A stretch of 48,027 nt of DNA from positions 1-48,027 of the forward strand of contig JAKSMU010000014.1 in NCBI GenBank assembly GCA_024400455.1, written 5' to 3'. A program made the translations under genes and the position numbers. This DNA comes from Bacteroidales bacterium. GTDB taxonomy: Bacteria; Bacteroidota; Bacteroidia; Bacteroidales; F082. The notes below the pieces were generated by a model, which did no database searches, was not told the DNA's origin, and was given only the letters and a program-made list of their open reading frames with translations. Positions 6,645 through 15,104 of this stretch are shown here, in pieces; the stretch's first letter is position 1; each line of letters starts with the position of its first letter.

Positions 6645-8597
6645 TCATTTTGCAATGACAATGCCCAACTCCCTGTTGATTTGCAAACGGATTTCGTCGT
6701 AATCCTTCTTTTGTTTTAGCAGCATGAACTGGTCGGCGATGTCGTCGGCAGTCTTCAGTTTTTCCTCGATTTCTTTCTGACGGCTTTCGATGACGAGGTC
6801 TTTGTAGCGGTAAATGGTTGACAGAACGGCCATTTTCAGCACATCTTCCTCTTTCTTCACGAAAATGCCGTGCTTCTCCCATTGGTCCAACTTGTAAGGC
6901 GTTGAGAGCAAATCGGCGGCCAATTGCGCGATATCGGGGTCTTCGTGCGAAACAAAAAACTGGTCGTCGGGAATGTTGTTGTCATCGATGGTCTGATTGA
7001 AAATGTTGAAAATCTTGCGGTTGGTTTCGTTTATGAAGGTGATGCCGTCGGCTAGCAAATCATCGATAATGAATTGTGCGACAAACACCTGTTCCGAAAC
7101 CATATCTCCATTTTCATTTTGTCGTTCGTCCAAAAACGTGGAACTGCCATACATGAGCATGAATTTCACCAGTTCGCGTTCCTGATAATAACCGGCAGGC
7201 AGCTGTTCCTCAATGTGTTCCTCTTCTTGCTTTGGCGCAACGGTTTTTTCTTCGGGCAAAGCCTCGCCTTCTTGCCCAAGTTCTTTCTTAAACTTGACTC
7301 TCAGCAACTTGTTGAGTTCGTTGGTGAGGGTCTGCTCAGGCATATCGAGCAACCGGCTGCACTCCTTGACATAAGTGACGCGGAAAATATTGTCAGGGAT
7401 GACGGAAATGGTCTCCACAATGTCGCGAATCACCTGGCCGCGCTTAATCGGGTCGTTTTCAGCATCTTTCAGCAGTAATTCCGTCTTGAAGCGCAAGAAA
7501 TCCTTGGCATTGTCGTGCAGATACTGCTTGACTTCATCGACTGAAAAATCTTTTCCAAAAGTGTCGGGGTCGTGTTCGGGAGGCAGCACCACTACGCGCA
7601 CGTTCATGCCTTCGGCCAGAATCATGTCGGTGCCACGCAAGGCGGCATGCAATCCAGCAGCATCGCCGTCGTAAAGCATGGTGATGTTTTTCGTGTAACG
7701 CTTCACCAGCTTGATTTGCTCCATGGTCAGCGAAGTTCCCGAACTTGCCACAACATTCTCAATGCCAATCTGATGCATTCTCAAAACATCAAAATAACCT
7801 TCCACCAAAATGCAGCAGTCTTCTTTCACAATGGACGATTTGGCGAAATAAATGCCGTAAAGCGTGTCTTTCTTCTGGTAGATTTCCGATTCAGGCGAAT
7901 TGAAATACTTGGCAATCTTCTTATCGGTGAACAAGGTGCGGCCGCCGAAACCGACCACCTTGCCCGTCACATTGTGAATCGGGAACATGACACGGCCGTG
8001 ATAGAAATCGTAAAGGCCGTTTTTGCCTTCCTTGGTGAGGCCCATTTCCATGAGCAACTCCTTGGAATAGCCATTTTTGATGGCGTGCGAAGTGAAGGCA
8101 TCTTCGGGTTTCGGACAGTAGCCCAGCTGAAAGCGTTCGATGATGGGATTGAGAAAACCGCGTTCGCGGAAATAAGCCAGTCCGACGGTTTTGCCTTCGT
8201 CGTTATTCCACAGTGAATCAGTGAAGTACTTGTTGGCAAAATCGTTGATGTTGAACATTTTCTCGCGGTGGCTTTGCGCCATGATTTCGTCCGCCGAAAG
8301 TTCCTTTTCCTCAATCTTGATGTTGTATTTCTTGGCCAGATAGCGCAAGGCTTCGGGATAAGTGAAATGCTCGTGCTCCATAAGGAACTTGGCGGAGTCG
8401 CCAGCCTTGCCGCAGCCGAAGCATTTGAAGATGTTGCGTGCCGGATTCACATTGAACGAAGGCGTCTTCTCGTTATGGAAGGGGCAGCAGCCAATGAGAT
8501 TTGACCCGCGTTTTTTCAAGGTCATAAACTCACCGACAACTTCCTCAATGCGAGCGGCTTGCAATATTTCTTCAACTTTTTCCCTTGGAATGGCCAT
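6645..8597 (-). CDS. dnaG: DNA primase DnaG
   Basis: 650 residues. The N-terminal CHC2-type zinc-binding domain is complete (GCCPFHNEKTPSF and FKCFGCGKAGD, residues ~37-67). The TOPRIM core follows with ILVEGYFDVLRMHQIG and the metal-binding MLYDGDAAG near residues 261-315. A longer, poorly conserved C-terminal region that should contact the replicative helicase fills the rest. DnaG makes RNA primers at the replication fork. The start at 8597 is supported by a -7 box 16 bp upstream (8613-8621) and by the standard N-terminus (MAIPREKVEEIL). It lies just downstream of polA (35-bp gap), but its own promoter suggests independent initiation. Confidence 0.96.
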   Translation of the reverse strand: MAIPREKVEEILQAARIEEVVGEFMTLKKRGSNLIGCCPFHNEKTPSFNVNPARNIFKCFGCGKAGDSAKFLMEHEHFTYPEALRYLAKKYNIKIEEKELSADEIMAQSHREKMFNINDFANKYFTDSLWNNDEGKTVGLAYFRERGFLNPIIERFQLGYCPKPEDAFTSHAIKNGYSKELLMEMGLTKEGKNGLYDFYHGRVMFPIHNVTGKVVGFGGRTLFTDKKIAKYFNSPESEIYQKKDTLYGIYFAKSSIVKEDCCILVEGYFDVLRMHQIGIENVVASSGTSLTMEQIKLVKRYTKNITMLYDGDAAGLHAALRGTDMILAEGMNVRVVVLPPEHDPDTFGKDFSVDEVKQYLHDNAKDFLRFKTELLLKDAENDPIKRGQVIRDIVETISVIPDNIFRVTYVKECSRLLDMPEQTLTNELNKLLRVKFKKELGQEGEALPEEKTVAPKQEEEHIEEQLPAGYYQERELVKFMLMYGSSTFLDERQNENGDMVSEQVFVAQFIIDDLLADGITFINETNRKIFNIFNQTIDDNNIPDDQFFVSHEDPDIAQLAADLLSTPYKLDQWEKHGIFVKKEEDVLKMAVLSTIYRYKDLVIESRQKEIEEKLKTADDIADQFMLLKQKKDYDEIRLQINRELGIVIAK

Positions 8598-8612
8598 AAT
8601 TGGAAATTTGTT

Positions 8613-8621
8613 GCAAAAATA
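8613..8621 (-). promoter_or_regulatory. -7 promoter box (TATTTTTGC) for dnaG
   Basis: An exact TATTTTTGC on the minus strand, 16 bp before the dnaG ATG and within the 35-bp gap after polA. Confidence 0.6.
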
Positions 8622-8632
8622 ATGTTTTTTTA

Positions 8633-11458
8633 TTAATGCGCCTCCAACCAGTTGCTTCCCGTATTCATTTCCACAATGACGGGAACCGACAATGGCATGG
8701 CATTCACCATCTTGTCTTCCACAATGGATTTCAGCAGCTCAAGTTCATCGAGATGAGCATCGAAAACGAGTTCGTCATGCACTTGCAGAATCATCTTTGA
8801 GCGCATGTTTCTTGCTTCCAATTCCTTGTGAATGTTGCTCATGGCGATTTTTATCATGTCGGCGGAACTGCCCTGAATCGGTGCGTTGATGGCATTGCGC
8901 TCGGCAAAATTGCGCACCACGCTGTTCGATGCATTGATGTCGCGCAAATAGCGGCGGCGGCCCAAAATGGTCTCGGCATAACCACGTTCACGCGCCAAAA
9001 CAATGCTGCTGTTCATGTATTCCTTGATGCCGGCATATTCTTCAAAATACATCTTGATGATGTCGGAGGCTTCGCCACGCGAAATGCCAAGCCGCTCAGC
9101 CAAACCGAAAGCCGACATGCCATAGATGATGCCGAAATTCACGGCTTTTGCCTTGCGGCGCTGCTCTTTCGACACTTCTTCCAAAGGCAGATGATACACC
9201 TTGGCGGCAGTGGCGGCATGAATGTCGTGACCTAACCTAAAGTCCTCGCACATAGCCTTGTCGCCGCTGAGATGAGCGATGATGCGCAACTCGATTTGCG
9301 AATAATCGGCGGCCAGCAAAGTGTATTCTGCACTGCGTGGCACGAATGCTTTTCTGATTTCCTTTCCGTTATCGGTGCGGACTGGAATGTTCTGCAAGTT
9401 AGGATTGTTGGAACTCAATCTGCCCGTCGCCGTAACAGCTTGATTGTAAGAGGTATGAATCAATCCGTCGCGGGGATTTATCAAAGCAGGAAGGGCATCC
9501 AGATAGGTTGATTTCAGTTTTGTGAATGAGCGGTAATCCAGAATCAAGTTGATGATCGGATGTTTTGATGCCAGTTTCTGCAGCACGTCTTCCCCCGTGG
9601 CATATTGGCCAGTCTTGGTTTTTTTTGCCTTTTCGTCAATCTTCAGCCTTTCAAAAAGAATCTCGCCCAATTGTCGCGGCGAACCAATGTTGAATTGTGT
9701 TCCTGCCAATTCATAGATTTGATTTTCGATGTTTTGAATCTCTGCTCCAAACTCATCGCTGATTTGTTTCAGATTCGCGCTGTCGATTTTCACGCCGTTG
9801 GCTTCCATCTGGCTCAAAACTGGAACAAGTGGCATCTCAATGTCGTAAAACAGTTTTTCAACGCCGTTTTCTTTCAGCATTGGCAGCAGTTTCTGATACA
9901 GTTGGAATGTGATGTCAGCGTCTTCGGCAGCATATTCCTTGACGGTCTCAACAGGCACTTCGCGCATGGTGCGTTGCGCACGGCCTTTGCCGATGAGGTC
10001 TTCAATCGGAATGGTAAGATAATTCAGATAGACTTCGGCCAGATAATCCATGTTGTGACGTTGCTCAGGCTCAAGCAGATAGTGCGCAATCATCGTGTCG
10101 AACAAAGGGCCTTTGACTTTAACATCATAATGCCGCAACACGGAAATGTCATATTTCAGATTTTGCCCGATTTTCAGAATGTTTTCGTTCTCCAACAAAG
10201 GTTTCAGCAAGCTGACTTTTTTCAGGCAACTTTCATAATCGGCAGGCATGGGAATATACCAGGCTTCGTGCGCTTTCACGGCCAACGAAATGCCGACCAA
10301 ATCGGAAGAATAGGCATCAATTCCGGTGGTCTCGGTATCGAAAACGACATGGTTTTCCATGGAAAGCCGATTTGCCAATTGTTGGATTTCGGCTTCCGAT
10401 TCAACGAGGATATAATTGTGTTCCAGTGTTTTGGCAGAATCCTTGTCGGAAAACAGTGATAAATCTGCCGAAGGCTCTTCCGCTTGACTGAACAAGTCAA
10501 ATTGTCCTGATTGAGTTGGTTGTGGAGCGGATTCCTTGACGGTTTTCACAGCATTTTCATCGGGCTGTGATTTCTTTCTGTCGTCCAAAAAACGCTTGGC
10601 AAAAGTGCGGAATTCCAATTCTTCGAACAGCGCCATTAGGCTTGGCACATCGGGTTCTTTTGCCGTAAGCAAATCTTCGTCAAATTCCACAGGTACTTCC
10701 GTATTGATGGTGGCCAGCATTTTCGACATCATGCCTTGGTCGGCAAAATTCACGACGTTTTCCTTTTGCTTTCCTTTTAGTTCATCGGCGTGTGCGATGA
10801 GGTTTTCCACGCTGCCATATTGCGCCACAAGAGCCGATGCCGTCTTCTCGCCGATGCCGGGAATTCCTGGAATATTATCGGCAGCATCGCCCCAAAGACC
10901 GAGAATATCAATCAGTTGCTTCGGTTCCTTGATGCCGTAGCGTTCACAGACTTCCTTCGGTCCCCAAATTTGAGCCGGTTCACCGAATTTGGCAGGTTTA
11001 TACATCATCACTTTGTCGGTGACCAATTGTCCGAAATCTTTGTCGGGCGTCATCATGTAGGTAATGAATCCTGCCTGTTCAGCTTTTTTCGACAAAGTCC
11101 CGATGACATCGTCGGCCTCGTAGCCTTCGACGGCAAAAATCGGGATGTTGAAAGCCTCAATGAGCCTAATAATAAAAGGAATGGAAGCGCGGAGGTCCTC
11201 GGGCATTTTTTCGCGGTTGGCCTTATAATCGAGAAACTCCTGTTGACGCTGCGTAGGCGACGAAACATCGAAAGCAACGCCGATGTGCGTCGGTTTTTCG
11301 TTTTTCAGAATTTCGTAAAGCGTGTTCAAAAAACCCATCACAGCCGATGTGTTGACACCTTTCGAATTGATTCTCGGGTTCTTGTTGAGAGCAAAGAAAG
11401 CTCTGTATATCAATGCGTAAGCATCTAAAAGGAACAGTTTTTTCTGTTGATTTTCCAT
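8633..11458 (-). CDS. polA: DNA polymerase I
   Basis: 941 residues with all three domains. The 5'-3' exonuclease/FEN domain covers residues ~1-300 (LLDAYALIYRAFFALN; EGYEADDVIGTL; GLWGDAADNIPGIPGIGEKT). The proofreading 3'-5' exonuclease keeps its acidic motif (VVFDTETTGID, near residue 370), so proofreading is probably active. The polymerase domain carries TLLAADYSQIELRI (motif A), RRKAKAVNFGIIYGMS (motif B) and LQVHDELVFDA (motif C). It fills gaps in replication and repair. A -7 box at 11478-11486 and a hairpin just upstream of it mark the promoter. It runs divergently from the acpP cluster. Confidence 0.96.
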   Translation of the reverse strand: MENQQKKLFLLDAYALIYRAFFALNKNPRINSKGVNTSAVMGFLNTLYEILKNEKPTHIGVAFDVSSPTQRQQEFLDYKANREKMPEDLRASIPFIIRLIEAFNIPIFAVEGYEADDVIGTLSKKAEQAGFITYMMTPDKDFGQLVTDKVMMYKPAKFGEPAQIWGPKEVCERYGIKEPKQLIDILGLWGDAADNIPGIPGIGEKTASALVAQYGSVENLIAHADELKGKQKENVVNFADQGMMSKMLATINTEVPVEFDEDLLTAKEPDVPSLMALFEELEFRTFAKRFLDDRKKSQPDENAVKTVKESAPQPTQSGQFDLFSQAEEPSADLSLFSDKDSAKTLEHNYILVESEAEIQQLANRLSMENHVVFDTETTGIDAYSSDLVGISLAVKAHEAWYIPMPADYESCLKKVSLLKPLLENENILKIGQNLKYDISVLRHYDVKVKGPLFDTMIAHYLLEPEQRHNMDYLAEVYLNYLTIPIEDLIGKGRAQRTMREVPVETVKEYAAEDADITFQLYQKLLPMLKENGVEKLFYDIEMPLVPVLSQMEANGVKIDSANLKQISDEFGAEIQNIENQIYELAGTQFNIGSPRQLGEILFERLKIDEKAKKTKTGQYATGEDVLQKLASKHPIINLILDYRSFTKLKSTYLDALPALINPRDGLIHTSYNQAVTATGRLSSNNPNLQNIPVRTDNGKEIRKAFVPRSAEYTLLAADYSQIELRIIAHLSGDKAMCEDFRLGHDIHAATAAKVYHLPLEEVSKEQRRKAKAVNFGIIYGMSAFGLAERLGISRGEASDIIKMYFEEYAGIKEYMNSSIVLARERGYAETILGRRRYLRDINASNSVVRNFAERNAINAPIQGSSADMIKIAMSNIHKELEARNMRSKMILQVHDELVFDAHLDELELLKSIVEDKMVNAMPLSVPVIVEMNTGSNWLEAH

Positions 11459-11477
11459 AGCGTTGTCGTTTGAAGTG

Positions 11478-11486
11478 GTAAAAATA
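11478..11486 (-). promoter_or_regulatory. -7 promoter box (TATTTTTAC) for polA
   Basis: It lies 20 bp upstream of the polA ATG on the minus strand. A perfect inverted repeat directly abuts it on the upstream side. Confidence 0.5.
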
Positions 11487-11507
11487 CGAAGTTAAGTGCT
11501 AACTTCG
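11487..11507. promoter_or_regulatory. Inverted repeat in the polA promoter, possible operator
   Basis: CGAAGTTA (11487-11494) and TAACTTCG (11500-11507) are perfect complements around a 5-base spacer. The site fills the space between the -7 and -33 regions of the polA promoter, a normal position for a repressor site. No T-run follows, so a terminator is less likely. Confidence 0.45.
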
Positions 11508-11548
11508 TCATTTTGTTCAAAAATTTCCTTGCATGAGAAAAAAGTCTT

Positions 11549-11557
11549 ATTTTTGCC
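11549..11557 (+). promoter_or_regulatory. -7 promoter box P1 (TATTTTTGC) of the acpP cluster
   Basis: It sits in a 15-base direct repeat, AAGTCTTATTTTTGC (11543-11557), found again at 11664-11678. Transcripts from here would carry a leader of about 150 nt before acpP. Confidence 0.5.
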
Positions 11558-11669
11558 GCGAAAATTAAACGAGAGAAATTTTGGCGCTTTGATGCGACCG
11601 CTTTTATTTTTTAAACTGTTGATTGTCTGAAAGATGATAAAAAATGGTTTTTTGAATGGAAATAAGTCT

Positions 11670-11678
11670 TATTTTTGC
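11670..11678 (+). promoter_or_regulatory. -7 promoter box P2 (TATTTTTGC) of acpP
   Basis: This is the second copy of the AAGTCTTATTTTTGC repeat, 121 bp after the first and 30 bp before the acpP ATG. It is the proximal promoter of the acpP-fabF-rnc cluster. Confidence 0.65.
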
Positions 11679-11707
11679 GCCTTTGTAAAACACTAAAATT
11701 GAAAGCT

Positions 11708-11947
11708 ATGTCAGAAATTTTAAATGAAATTGTACCGATTATCGCTGAAAAGCTCGGTGTTGATCCAGCAGAAGTAACAATGGAAGCAAGTTTCACTCAG
11801 GATTTGGGTGCTGATTCAATCGACCAAGTCGAACTGATGTCAGATTTCGAAAAGAAGTTCAGCTTGAACATTCCTGATGACAAACAGGAAGGTGTCGTTA
11901 CCGTTGGTGACGCTGTGAAACTCATTGAAGAATTGCGCAAAGAATAA
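11708..11947 (+). CDS. acpP: Acyl carrier protein
   Basis: 79 residues, very acidic, the typical ACP size. Ser37 in DLGADSIDQVEL is the attachment site for 4'-phosphopantetheine, and the helix II motif VELMSDFEKKF follows. ACP carries growing acyl chains in fatty-acid synthesis in the cytoplasm. The ATG at 11708 was chosen because it gives the canonical N-terminus (MSEILNEIVPIIAEKLGV); an upstream reading would begin at the promoter. fabF starts 17 bp after the stop, so the two are co-transcribed. Confidence 0.96.
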   Translation: MSEILNEIVPIIAEKLGVDPAEVTMEASFTQDLGADSIDQVELMSDFEKKFSLNIPDDKQEGVVTVGDAVKLIEELRKE

Positions 11948-11963
11948 TCGAAAAAAGATTTCT

Positions 11964-13217
11964 ATGGAATTGAAACGAGTAGTAGTCACTGGCCTTGGTG
12001 CCATCACACCAATCGGAAATACCGTTGAGGAATTTTGGAAAGGACTTGTTAATGGAACCAATGGGGTCGGACCGATTACTCGTTTCGATTCTTCTTTGTA
12101 TAAAACCCGTTTTGCTTGTGAAGTAAAGGGTTATGACCCATTGAACTTCTTTGAAAAAAAGGATGTGCGCAAATACGATTTGTTTGCGCAGTTTTCGATG
12201 GTGTCGGCTGACGAGGCAATCAAGGATTCAGGCATTACACCGGAAAATACTGATTTTGATGAAGTTGGTGTCATCATGACTTCTGGCATTGGTGGTGTAA
12301 ATAGTCTTTATGCTGGCATAATTGAACACAGCCAAGGTGACGGAACGCCACATTTCAATCCTTATTTCATCCCTAAAATGATTGCCAACATGCCTGCTGG
12401 CCTTATTTCTATAAGACATGGTTTCCGCGGACCGAATTTCGCTACGGTTTCGGCATGCGCTTCTTCAGCAAATGCTGTCATTGAGGCGACCAATTACATT
12501 CGTTGTGGCAGCGTTTCGGTTGTCGTGGCTGGTGGTTCGGAATCGGCTATCGGTGAATGTGGCGTTGGAGGTTTCAACGCAATGCATGCCTTGTCGACCC
12601 GTAACGATGATCCACAGACCGCTTCCCGTCCTTTTGACTTAAACCGTGATGGTTTCGTAATGGGTGAAGGCGGTGGCTGTCTTGTCCTCGAAGAATTGGA
12701 ACATGCCAAGGCGCGTGGCGCAAAAATATATGCCGAAGTGGTTGGTTGCGGCACTTCTGCCGATGCTTATCATATCACAGCCCCTCACCCCGAGGGTTAT
12801 GGGGCCAGGTTGAGCATGCAGCGTGCTCTGAACAATGCAGGCATCAAGCCAGAGGCAATTGAACATATCAATACACACGGCACATCAACGCCTGCGGGTG
12901 ATGTCGTGGAACCTCAAGCCATTCTGCAGGTTTTCGGAGAACATGCTTACAACATCAGCATCAACTCCACCAAATCAATGACAGGTCACTTGTTGGGTGG
13001 TGCAGGTGCCATCGAATCAATAGCTGCGATTTTGGCTATCAAAAACGGAATCATTCCTCCTACCATCAACCATTTTGATGATGATCCTGCCATTGACAAC
13101 CGCCTTGATTTCACTTTCAACAAGGCTCGTGAAAGAAATATCACTTACGCATTGTCGAATGCATTCGGCTTTGGCGGTCATAACGCCACGCTGATATTTA
13201 AAAAGTTTGAAGCGTAA
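11964..13217 (+). CDS. fabF: Beta-ketoacyl-ACP synthase II
   Basis: 417 residues from the ATG at 11964. The start agrees with the family N-terminus (MELKRVVVTGLGAITPIGN). The Cys-His-His catalytic triad is intact: Cys165 in TVSACASSANAV, His305 in INTHGTSTPAGD and His342 in KSMTGHLLGGAGA. A glycine-rich ending (SNAFGFGGHNATLIFKKF) completes the thiolase fold. The enzyme condenses malonyl-ACP with acyl-ACP to lengthen fatty acids. Its place between acpP and rnc is a very common bacterial arrangement; the ATG of rnc follows the stop after two bases. Confidence 0.96.
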   Translation: MELKRVVVTGLGAITPIGNTVEEFWKGLVNGTNGVGPITRFDSSLYKTRFACEVKGYDPLNFFEKKDVRKYDLFAQFSMVSADEAIKDSGITPENTDFDEVGVIMTSGIGGVNSLYAGIIEHSQGDGTPHFNPYFIPKMIANMPAGLISIRHGFRGPNFATVSACASSANAVIEATNYIRCGSVSVVVAGGSESAIGECGVGGFNAMHALSTRNDDPQTASRPFDLNRDGFVMGEGGGCLVLEELEHAKARGAKIYAEVVGCGTSADAYHITAPHPEGYGARLSMQRALNNAGIKPEAIEHINTHGTSTPAGDVVEPQAILQVFGEHAYNISINSTKSMTGHLLGGAGAIESIAAILAIKNGIIPPTINHFDDDPAIDNRLDFTFNKARERNITYALSNAFGFGGHNATLIFKKFEA

Positions 13218-13219
13218 TA

Positions 13220-13960
13220 ATGTCCATTCGCGATTTCCTGGCATATAAGCGTTCCTCTGATAAGCATCTTTCAGAGTATATCAATAACATTCTGGGGTTC
13301 TATCCTCGCAATGTCGTTTTGTATCAATTGGCATTTACCCACAAATCGGTCTCTGATGAGAAAGTCGGCAAATATCGTCTCAGCAACGAACGCCTCGAGT
13401 ATCTGGGTGACGCCGTTTTGGAAATCGTAGTTGCAGATTACCTTTTCCGCAAGTTCCCTACCGAACAGGAAGGCTTTCTCACTGAGATGCGTTCGCGAAT
13501 CGTAAGCCGTGCCTCACTGAACAAGTTGTCGCAAAAGCTTGGTTTTGAAGACTTCATCAAGCATGCACCTGATACGGGCGGCGGTTTCCGTTCCATAGGC
13601 GGCAATGCCTTCGAAGCACTCATGGGCGCCATTTATCTTGACCGGGGTTTTGAGTTTGCAAAAAACATTGTCATCAATCGCATCATCAAGATGCATATCG
13701 ATTTGGACCAGTTGCAGCAAACCGATGTGAACTTTAAGAGCAAACTCTTGGAGTGGTCGCAAAAGCATAAGAAACACACGAGTTTCAACTTACTGAATGG
13801 AAATGGTGCAAATCATCAGAAACTCTATGTCGTTCAAGTCGTTATCAATGACGAAGAGTTTGGCCAGGCTTCTGACTATTCCATTAAAGGTGCGGAACAA
13901 CTCGCTGCCGAAAAGACTTGGAACATGCTCCTTGAACGTGGCATTGTGAGTGCTGAATAA
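13220..13960 (+). CDS. rnc: Ribonuclease III
   Basis: 246 residues. The RNase III signature NERLEYLGDAVLEIV (residues 56-70) carries the catalytic acidic residues; a second acidic cluster appears in GNAFEALMGAIYLDRG. The C-terminal ~70 residues form a double-stranded RNA-binding domain (DVNFKSKLLEWSQKHKKHT to the end, with SIKGAEQLAAEKTWNMLLE). The enzyme cuts double-stranded RNA in rRNA maturation and mRNA decay. It is tightly coupled to fabF with a two-base gap. Confidence 0.95.
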   Translation: MSIRDFLAYKRSSDKHLSEYINNILGFYPRNVVLYQLAFTHKSVSDEKVGKYRLSNERLEYLGDAVLEIVVADYLFRKFPTEQEGFLTEMRSRIVSRASLNKLSQKLGFEDFIKHAPDTGGGFRSIGGNAFEALMGAIYLDRGFEFAKNIVINRIIKMHIDLDQLQQTDVNFKSKLLEWSQKHKKHTSFNLLNGNGANHQKLYVVQVVINDEEFGQASDYSIKGAEQLAAEKTWNMLLERGIVSAE

Positions 13961-14019
13961 TTTTTCCAGTTCACGAAAAAAAACTTGAATTTTTGTCCCA
14001 TAAATCGGATAAAGTAGTT

Positions 14020-14028
14020 TATTTTTGC
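14020..14028 (+). promoter_or_regulatory. -7 promoter box (TATTTTTGC) for the 14046 gene
   Basis: An exact match 17 bp before the ATG at 14046, giving this gene its own promoter after rnc. Confidence 0.6.
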
Positions 14029-14045
14029 AGCGTAGATAATAGGAT

Positions 14046-14567
14046 ATGGTGGCTAGAAAAAAACTTCAAATCGCTCCATTCGATGACATCAAGGTCATTG
14101 GCATCAATACGACTTTGTTGGATTATAAGATGGCGTGGAATATCAATCAGGCATTGTGCCTCGATTTGACACGCTATGCTGATATTCCAATCAAAGGTGT
14201 TGATTTCTCGTTCTATTATCATTCCGCAGGCGAACAATGTAATGTTTATGACTTGGTCGCCTTGACCCGTCAGGAAAAATCATGGATGAATTTGTCGCCT
14301 CATGTCGATTACATCCTTATCATTCGTAATGAAATCGCTGAGGATCGTCTGCAAAACTTTGTCAAGGGTATCCGTGGCATTAAGGGAGTCATACATGCTT
14401 TCCTGGTTGACTTGACTAAGGACTTTGACCCGTTTTTGGAAATGATAGAACTGCATGAGATTTCCATCCAGGAAAGTCTTTCCGTCAGGCGGAATCTTGA
14501 TGAATTGAGGCGCGACATCATGGAAAAAAGAAAGAGCGGCCAGTCGGTCAGACCGGCCACTCTGTAG
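14046..14567 (+). CDS. IPExxxVDY family protein
   Basis: 173 residues. It resembles the Bacteroidota IPExxxVDY family, named for a motif whose counterpart here is LSPHVDYILIIRN (residues ~84-96). The N-terminal part has alternating strands (VIGINTTLLDYKMAWNIN) and the C-terminal part is helical and charged. No enzymatic role is known for the family. In this phylum it often lies near rnc or pyruvate kinase; the position after rnc supports the call. A hairpin over the last codons (14534-14562) may end transcription. Its stop codon abuts the stop of a small minus-strand gene with no base between. Confidence 0.65.
   Translation: MVARKKLQIAPFDDIKVIGINTTLLDYKMAWNINQALCLDLTRYADIPIKGVDFSFYYHSAGEQCNVYDLVALTRQEKSWMNLSPHVDYILIIRNEIAEDRLQNFVKGIRGIKGVIHAFLVDLTKDFDPFLEMIELHEISIQESLSVRRNLDELRRDIMEKRKSGQSVRPATL
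14534..14562. terminator. Hairpin over the end of the 14046 gene, possible shared terminator
   Basis: GAG(C)GGCC(A)GTC pairs with GAC(C)GGCC(A)CTC, leaving two mismatches and the loop GGTCA. It lies inside coding sequence just before two convergent stop codons. No strong T-run follows on either strand, so terminator function is tentative. Confidence 0.4.
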
Positions 14568-14726
14568 TTACGCTTCATACCAATCAATGGTCAGTTGGTC
14601 GTAAGGAAAGATTTCGGTATAGCTTAACCTTACTCCGTTTTTCATCTTCGTCTTTTCGTAACGGATTCTGATTTTCGACATTTTGTCGGGGCGGCTCATC
14701 AGAGTCGAGTCTCTCATTTTGTTCAT
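14568..14726 (-). CDS. 52-residue hypothetical protein downstream of ssb
   Basis: ATG at 14724-14726 and TAA at 14568-14570 on the minus strand. The product begins MNKMRDSTLMSRPDKMSKIR, continues with a basic stretch rich in K/R/Y, and ends DQLTIDWYEA. It starts 12 bp after the ssb stop, so co-transcription is very likely. The middle (SKIRIRYEKTKMKNGVRLSY) looks like a small beta-hairpin nucleic-acid-binding protein, but that is inference; no family is recognised. Sensible amino-acid composition, its position in an operon and its clean packing against the opposite gene support it being real. Confidence 0.55.
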   Translation of the reverse strand: MNKMRDSTLMSRPDKMSKIRIRYEKTKMKNGVRLSYTEIFPYDQLTIDWYEA

Positions 14727-14738
14727 TTTTTATCGTGT

Positions 14739-15104
14739 TTAGTTGGTTTGTGTTTCAGGATATGCGGTGCTTTTGTCATGGTCGATCAAGAAGAAGTCGT
14801 CGATAAGCACTTCGGTGATTTCGTGGCGGCCGTTGCTGTCGGTCCAGTCGCGTGTGCGCAATTTCCCTGTAATGGCGATGCGGCGGCCTTTGCGGACAAG
14901 TTTCGACAGGTTTTCGGCAGTTTTGTCCCAAGCCACCATGTTGAACCATTGCGTGTTGTTAACCCATTCCTTTTGCGCGTTCTGATAAGGTTCGTTGACG
15001 GCAAGGCTGAAGTGAGCCACCATGCGGTTGTTTTCGAAGGTCTTCATTGTCGGGTCAGCACCCGGGCGGCCAATCAGAGTGACCGAATTTCTCATTGTAC
15101 TCAT
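14739..15104 (-). CDS. ssb: Single-stranded DNA-binding protein
   Basis: 121 residues. The OB fold is recognisable: RNSVTLIGRPGADPTMKTFE, then VAHFSLAVNE, NNTQWFNMVAWDKTAENLSK and VRKGRRIAITGKLRTRDW. It is shorter than most SSB proteins and lacks the long linker with the acidic DDIPF-type tip; it ends STAYPETQTN. So it may not recruit the usual SSB partner proteins and could be a secondary SSB. The start is either the ATG at 15104 (MSTMRN) or the one nine bases later. A run of palindromes lies in its upstream region (15187-15254). Confidence 0.9.
   Translation of the reverse strand: MSTMRNSVTLIGRPGADPTMKTFENNRMVAHFSLAVNEPYQNAQKEWVNNTQWFNMVAWDKTAENLSKLVRKGRRIAITGKLRTRDWTDSNGRHEITEVLIDDFFLIDHDKSTAYPETQTN

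Noticed and set aside
9605..10459. 284-codon frame antisense to polA
   Set aside because: It lies wholly inside the exonuclease and polymerase domains of polA and has no protein-like features of its own.
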